Source: Gordonia sp. ABSL11-1
GTDB lineage: Bacteria > Actinomycetota > Actinomycetes > Mycobacteriales > Mycobacteriaceae
Assembly (NCBI RefSeq): GCF_030315685.1
Contig: NZ_JASXSI010000011.1
Span: 62,001-126,000 of the forward strand
Length of the DNA stretch: 64,000 nt
Direction of reading: 5' to 3'
Shown here: piece by piece, positions 61,442-64,000 of the stretch
How positions within the stretch are numbered: position 1 is the stretch's first letter
Layout of the letters: every line of letters starts with the position of its first letter
Notes under the pieces: generated by a model
Databases searched by the model: none
The model's input: only the letters and a program-made list of their open reading frames with translations
Told to the model about the DNA's origin: nothing
Program-made: the position numbers and the translations under genes

Positions 61442-62011
61442 GGCGGCCCCCCGAATGACAGAACAGGACAGCAGGACTCAGGTGTCTCAGGTGTTCTGTG
61501 CACGGGCCGGCAGATGGACACGGGGCGCGCTACGTCTTCTTCTTTCCTGCTGGTGACAACACTACGACATGGCACCGACAAGATCGATCAGAGCGAGATC
61601 GCGACGAGAGGCGACCCGCAATGGCAACCCGGATACACATCGTGTCGAGCCGATAGGGCAGGCGCATACAGCACCGCGGGTACCACGTCGAGGTCCGCTG
61701 GGCGGGCCGGCGCTGAGTACTCGCGCTTGAGGTGTTGTATCTCGGGGCGTGTAGGGGATCGGCCGCCTCGGGGCCTCAAGCTCGGCAACGCCTGCGTGAG
61801 CTGCAGAGTGCGACGTGGCTGGGTGTCGGCACCCCCTCGACGACGGCCTTGTTCATGGTGAACGTCTGCGAACGCCTCGACCCGAAGCAGGGTCCCAACA
61901 GCAGGAGTGGTCGAACCTCGCTGGGGCGTGTAATGCGATCGGTGAATAGGCGAGGTTGCCTGCGGCGGTTCGGTATCGCGGAATACCTGCGCGACAGTAC
62001 AGTCGCGCTCT
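61442..62011. other. 570-bp gene-poor stretch
   Basis: No frame here has a credible start, length and codon use together. There is no tRNA-like, transposase-like or repeat structure I can recognise. It separates an HNH gene from a beheaded monooxygenase, so it may be debris of a deletion or insertion. Confidence 0.55.
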
Positions 62012-62563
62012 ACCGCAGCGGTCGAGATCGATCACACCTCCGCGCCGTCCACCGGCGAGAAGCTCGAGGCCGACGTGATCGTCACCGCGACCGGCCTGAA
62101 CATGCGTCTGTTCGGTGGGGTCGACATCACCGTCGACGGACGCCCCGTCGACCTCTCCACCTCTGTCGTGTATCGCGGGATGATGCTCTCCGGCGTCCCG
62201 AACTGGGTGATGGCAGTCGGCTACACCAAGTCGTCCTGGACGCTGAAGATCGGTCTCCTCGGCAAGAGCTTCATCGAACTGCTGCGCCACATGGACGCTC
62301 GCGGGTACGACACCGCGACAGCCGTTGCCCCTGACGGCACCGGCACTGCGCCGATCATCGACCTCGACGCGGGCTACATGCTGCGCGCCAAGCACGCCCT
62401 GCCCCGCCAGGGCGACGAGATGCCGTGGCAGATCAAGAACGTGTTCATCGAGGACCGGAAGATGTTTCGCGGCAGTGTGGTCACCGATGCCCTTGAATTC
62501 AGTTCTCGCCTCGATCGTGAGTTCGACAGCGGCCGTGCCACAGTGGAAGGCGCAGGACGGTGA
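62012..62563 (+). pseudogene. flavin-containing (Baeyer-Villiger-type) monooxygenase, 3' third only
   Basis: About 183 codons match the C-terminal part of FMO/BVMO enzymes such as MymA, EthA and related proteins. Visible parts are LEADVIVTATGLNMRLFGG, the SGVPNWVMAVGYTKSSWTLKIGLLGKSFIELL segment, and a C-terminus with PRQGDEMPWQIKNVF. The N-terminal FAD motif, the BVMO fingerprint and the NADPH motif are all missing. There is no start with a ribosome site; the first candidate is a GTG inside the conserved core. The stop overlaps the next gene (GTGA), as in an intact monooxygenase-esterase operon, so the 5' part was probably lost. Confidence 0.85.
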
Positions 62564-63618
62564 CGGTCATCGATCGGCCGACCACGGTGGAGATCGCCGG
62601 CACGCTGACGGCCGCAGAGTGGATGCAGCGCACGCTGTTCACGGCCATCGGGCGGGTGCCCGACGCGATTCTGCGGCGGGTTGTGCCGCCGGTGGTCAAC
62701 TCCGACAGAGACGCCATGGCGCCGGAGATCGCGCTGCTCATGAAAGCGGCAGCGGCCGGACCGGATTTCAGCGATGGCACGCTGGCCGAGGCGCGCGCGT
62801 CGATGGACAACGACTGCCGAGTCTTCGCCGACGATGCTCCGGCGATGGACGTCGCCGACATCGCTCTCCCGAGCGGGATCCGCGCGAGTCTGTATCGTCC
62901 GGCCAGGCGGTCCGACGGACTGGTCGTGTTCCTGCACGGCGGAGGATTCGTGTTGGGCAGCCGAGCGGGGTACGACGCCCCGGTGCGTCTCATCGCCGAC
63001 CGAGCCGGTGTCGCCGTGTTGTCGGTCGAGTATCGGCTGGCGCCGGAGGCGCGGTTCCCCGGTCCGGTCGACGATGCGGCCGAGGCATGGCGATTCGCGG
63101 TCGAGCACGCATCCGAGTGGGGGATCGATCCGCAACGGATCATTCTGCTCGGCGACAGCGCGGGGGCGAATCTCTGTGCGGTACTGGCCAATGACCTGGC
63201 CGGCGAAGAGCGTCGTCCACTGATGCAGGTGCTGATGTACCCGGTGGTCGACGCCGTCGGCACCCATTCGTCCCGCACCGAGTTCGCGGACAACCCGGCG
63301 CTGACAGCGAAGCAGATCGCCTGGCTGTCGGGGCTGTATTTACCCGAGGGCCATCCAGAATGGGACCCACGCGTGTCCCCACTACACGCCGACGATCTGT
63401 CCGGAGCACCTCCGACGCTCATCACGGTTGCCGGATTCGACCCGCTGCGTGATGAGGCGATCGCGTACGCCCAGCGGTTGGCCGCGGCGGGCGTTCCGAC
63501 CCGACTGATGCGTGAAGGTGGCCTGGTCCACGGCTACATCTCACTGACACGGATCAGCCGCGCAGCACGCGGTGCTGTGGACCGTGTCGCAGATGCGATC
63601 GCGGGTGCACTCGGATAA
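62560..63618 (+). CDS. alpha/beta-hydrolase esterase, hormone-sensitive-lipase family
   Basis: A 352-residue carboxylesterase. The oxyanion motif is FLHGGGFVLGS (~125-135), the nucleophile is GDSAGAN (Ser ~199), the acid is in GFDPLRDEA and the His in GLVHGYISL. It is HSL/LipR-like. Beside a Baeyer-Villiger monooxygenase such esterases hydrolyse the ester made from a ketone (as in acmA-acmB of Gordonia) or act as in mymA-lipR. The partner monooxygenase is broken here, so the esterase may be uncoupled. GTG overlaps the preceding stop. Confidence 0.88.
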   Translation: MTVIDRPTTVEIAGTLTAAEWMQRTLFTAIGRVPDAILRRVVPPVVNSDRDAMAPEIALLMKAAAAGPDFSDGTLAEARASMDNDCRVFADDAPAMDVADIALPSGIRASLYRPARRSDGLVVFLHGGGFVLGSRAGYDAPVRLIADRAGVAVLSVEYRLAPEARFPGPVDDAAEAWRFAVEHASEWGIDPQRIILLGDSAGANLCAVLANDLAGEERRPLMQVLMYPVVDAVGTHSSRTEFADNPALTAKQIAWLSGLYLPEGHPEWDPRVSPLHADDLSGAPPTLITVAGFDPLRDEAIAYAQRLAAAGVPTRLMREGGLVHGYISLTRISRAARGAVDRVADAIAGALG

Positions 63619-63631
63619 TCCGTCGCGGGCA

Positions 63632-64000
63632 TCATCCCCAGTGTGCGCGACGCGCCGTCACCACCACCGCCGGAAACCGGTGCTGACCATCCGGACGGCT
63701 TGCGATCCGCCACATCTCGTCGAACCCGGCGTCGGCCAGCGTCGCCGACAACCGATCAGCCGGCCAGCGCCACGCCCGTGCGACCACGTGGTCGAACTCC
63801 GCGATCGCATCTCCGTCGGTGCTCTGGGTGGCGATGCTGACCACCGAACCGGGTGCCATCCGGGTCGCCCATTCCCGCAGGATCACGGATACCTCGTCGG
63901 GCGGGACGTGAATCAGGCTGAAACGGGCCAGGATTGCGGAGATTGTGACGTCCGTGAGCTCGGGAGAGTTCAGGTGCGCATCGTCGGCGACGAACCGCAG
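63632..64000 (-). CDS. SAM-dependent methyltransferase, 5' part cut by window edge
   Basis: The last ~122 codons of a class I methyltransferase-like protein on the minus strand. Visible: LRFVADDAHLNSPELTDVTISAILARFSLIHVPPDEV (post-motif II/III region typical of UbiE-like enzymes), then ILREWATRMAPGSVVSIATQ and a C-terminal FDEMWRIASRPDGQHRFPAVVVTARRA. The SAM-binding motif I lies outside the window. Substrate unknown. Convergent with the esterase gene. Confidence 0.75.
   Translation of the reverse strand: MRFVADDAHLNSPELTDVTISAILARFSLIHVPPDEVSVILREWATRMAPGSVVSIATQSTDGDAIAEFDHVVARAWRWPADRLSATLADAGFDEMWRIASRPDGQHRFPAVVVTARRAHWG

Noticed and set aside
61442..62011. Possible transposase or integrase remnant, or tRNA attachment site
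   Set aside because: All frames were read for transposase motifs and the strand for cloverleaf ends; nothing convincing was found.

Overview
The window is high-GC actinobacterial DNA and reads as the chromosome of a mycolic-acid bacterium (order Mycobacteriales). Gordonia or a close relative is the best guess. The reasons are the divergent fabG4/fadA2 pair with fadE5 nearby, a complete mycobactin/nocobactin-type siderophore assembly line, IdeR/DmdR-type iron boxes, a DUF222-HNH protein, MTB12-type antigens, and many starts with an actinobacterial -10 hexamer 6-7 bases before an ATG or GTG (leaderless style). The genus is inferred from gene content, not from a marker gene.

Layout. 1-8,300: lipid metabolism (partial fabG4, fadA2, an SDR dehydrogenase, fadE5), a VanW protein, endonuclease IV and a small conserved protein. 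8,400-16,900: envelope and conserved genes (PAP2 phosphatase, a His-rich membrane protein with a DUF305 lipoprotein, DUF4185, a thioesterase-like protein, HdeD, a Pro/Gly-rich membrane protein, DUF5709 and a Clp-N/HTH protein with a very clear self-operator). 17,000-21,800: ergothioneine genes egtB-egtD, an LLM flavin oxidoreductase, a SHOCT protein and a HAD phosphatase. 21,900-27,800: a four-gene Dpp-type ABC importer with a fused double ATPase. 27,900-30,540: thiC-thiD behind a TPP riboswitch. 

30,760-59,810 is the core of the window, an iron island. It holds a siderophore-interacting reductase, a truncated and an intact Fe-siderophore-binding protein, salicylate synthase and salicyl-AMP ligase, the NRPS/PKS proteins MbtB, MbtC, MbtD, MbtE and MbtF, a stand-alone thioesterase, the lysine N-hydroxylase MbtG and the acyltransferase MbtK. 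At least seven iron-box-like sequences lie in its intergenic spaces. Two paralogous membrane-anchored MTB12-like proteins sit inside it, each behind its own iron-box-like site. They are the best candidates here for an undescribed part of a siderophore system. A family of 21-bp tandem repeats lies on both sides of the binding-protein genes.

The predicted pathway: MbtI makes salicylate from chorismate and MbtA loads it onto the N-terminal aryl carrier of MbtB. MbtB adds and cyclises Ser or Thr to an oxazoline. MbtE and MbtF add two lysines, hydroxylated by MbtG and acylated by MbtK. MbtC and MbtD supply the hydroxy-acid unit. No MbtH-like protein, MbtL/M/N, IrtAB or MmpL/MmpS exporter is visible here.

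60,190-64,000: a DUF222-HNH protein, a gene-poor stretch, the 3' third of a flavin monooxygenase followed by an intact esterase, and the end of a methyltransferase. This part looks like a rearranged boundary.
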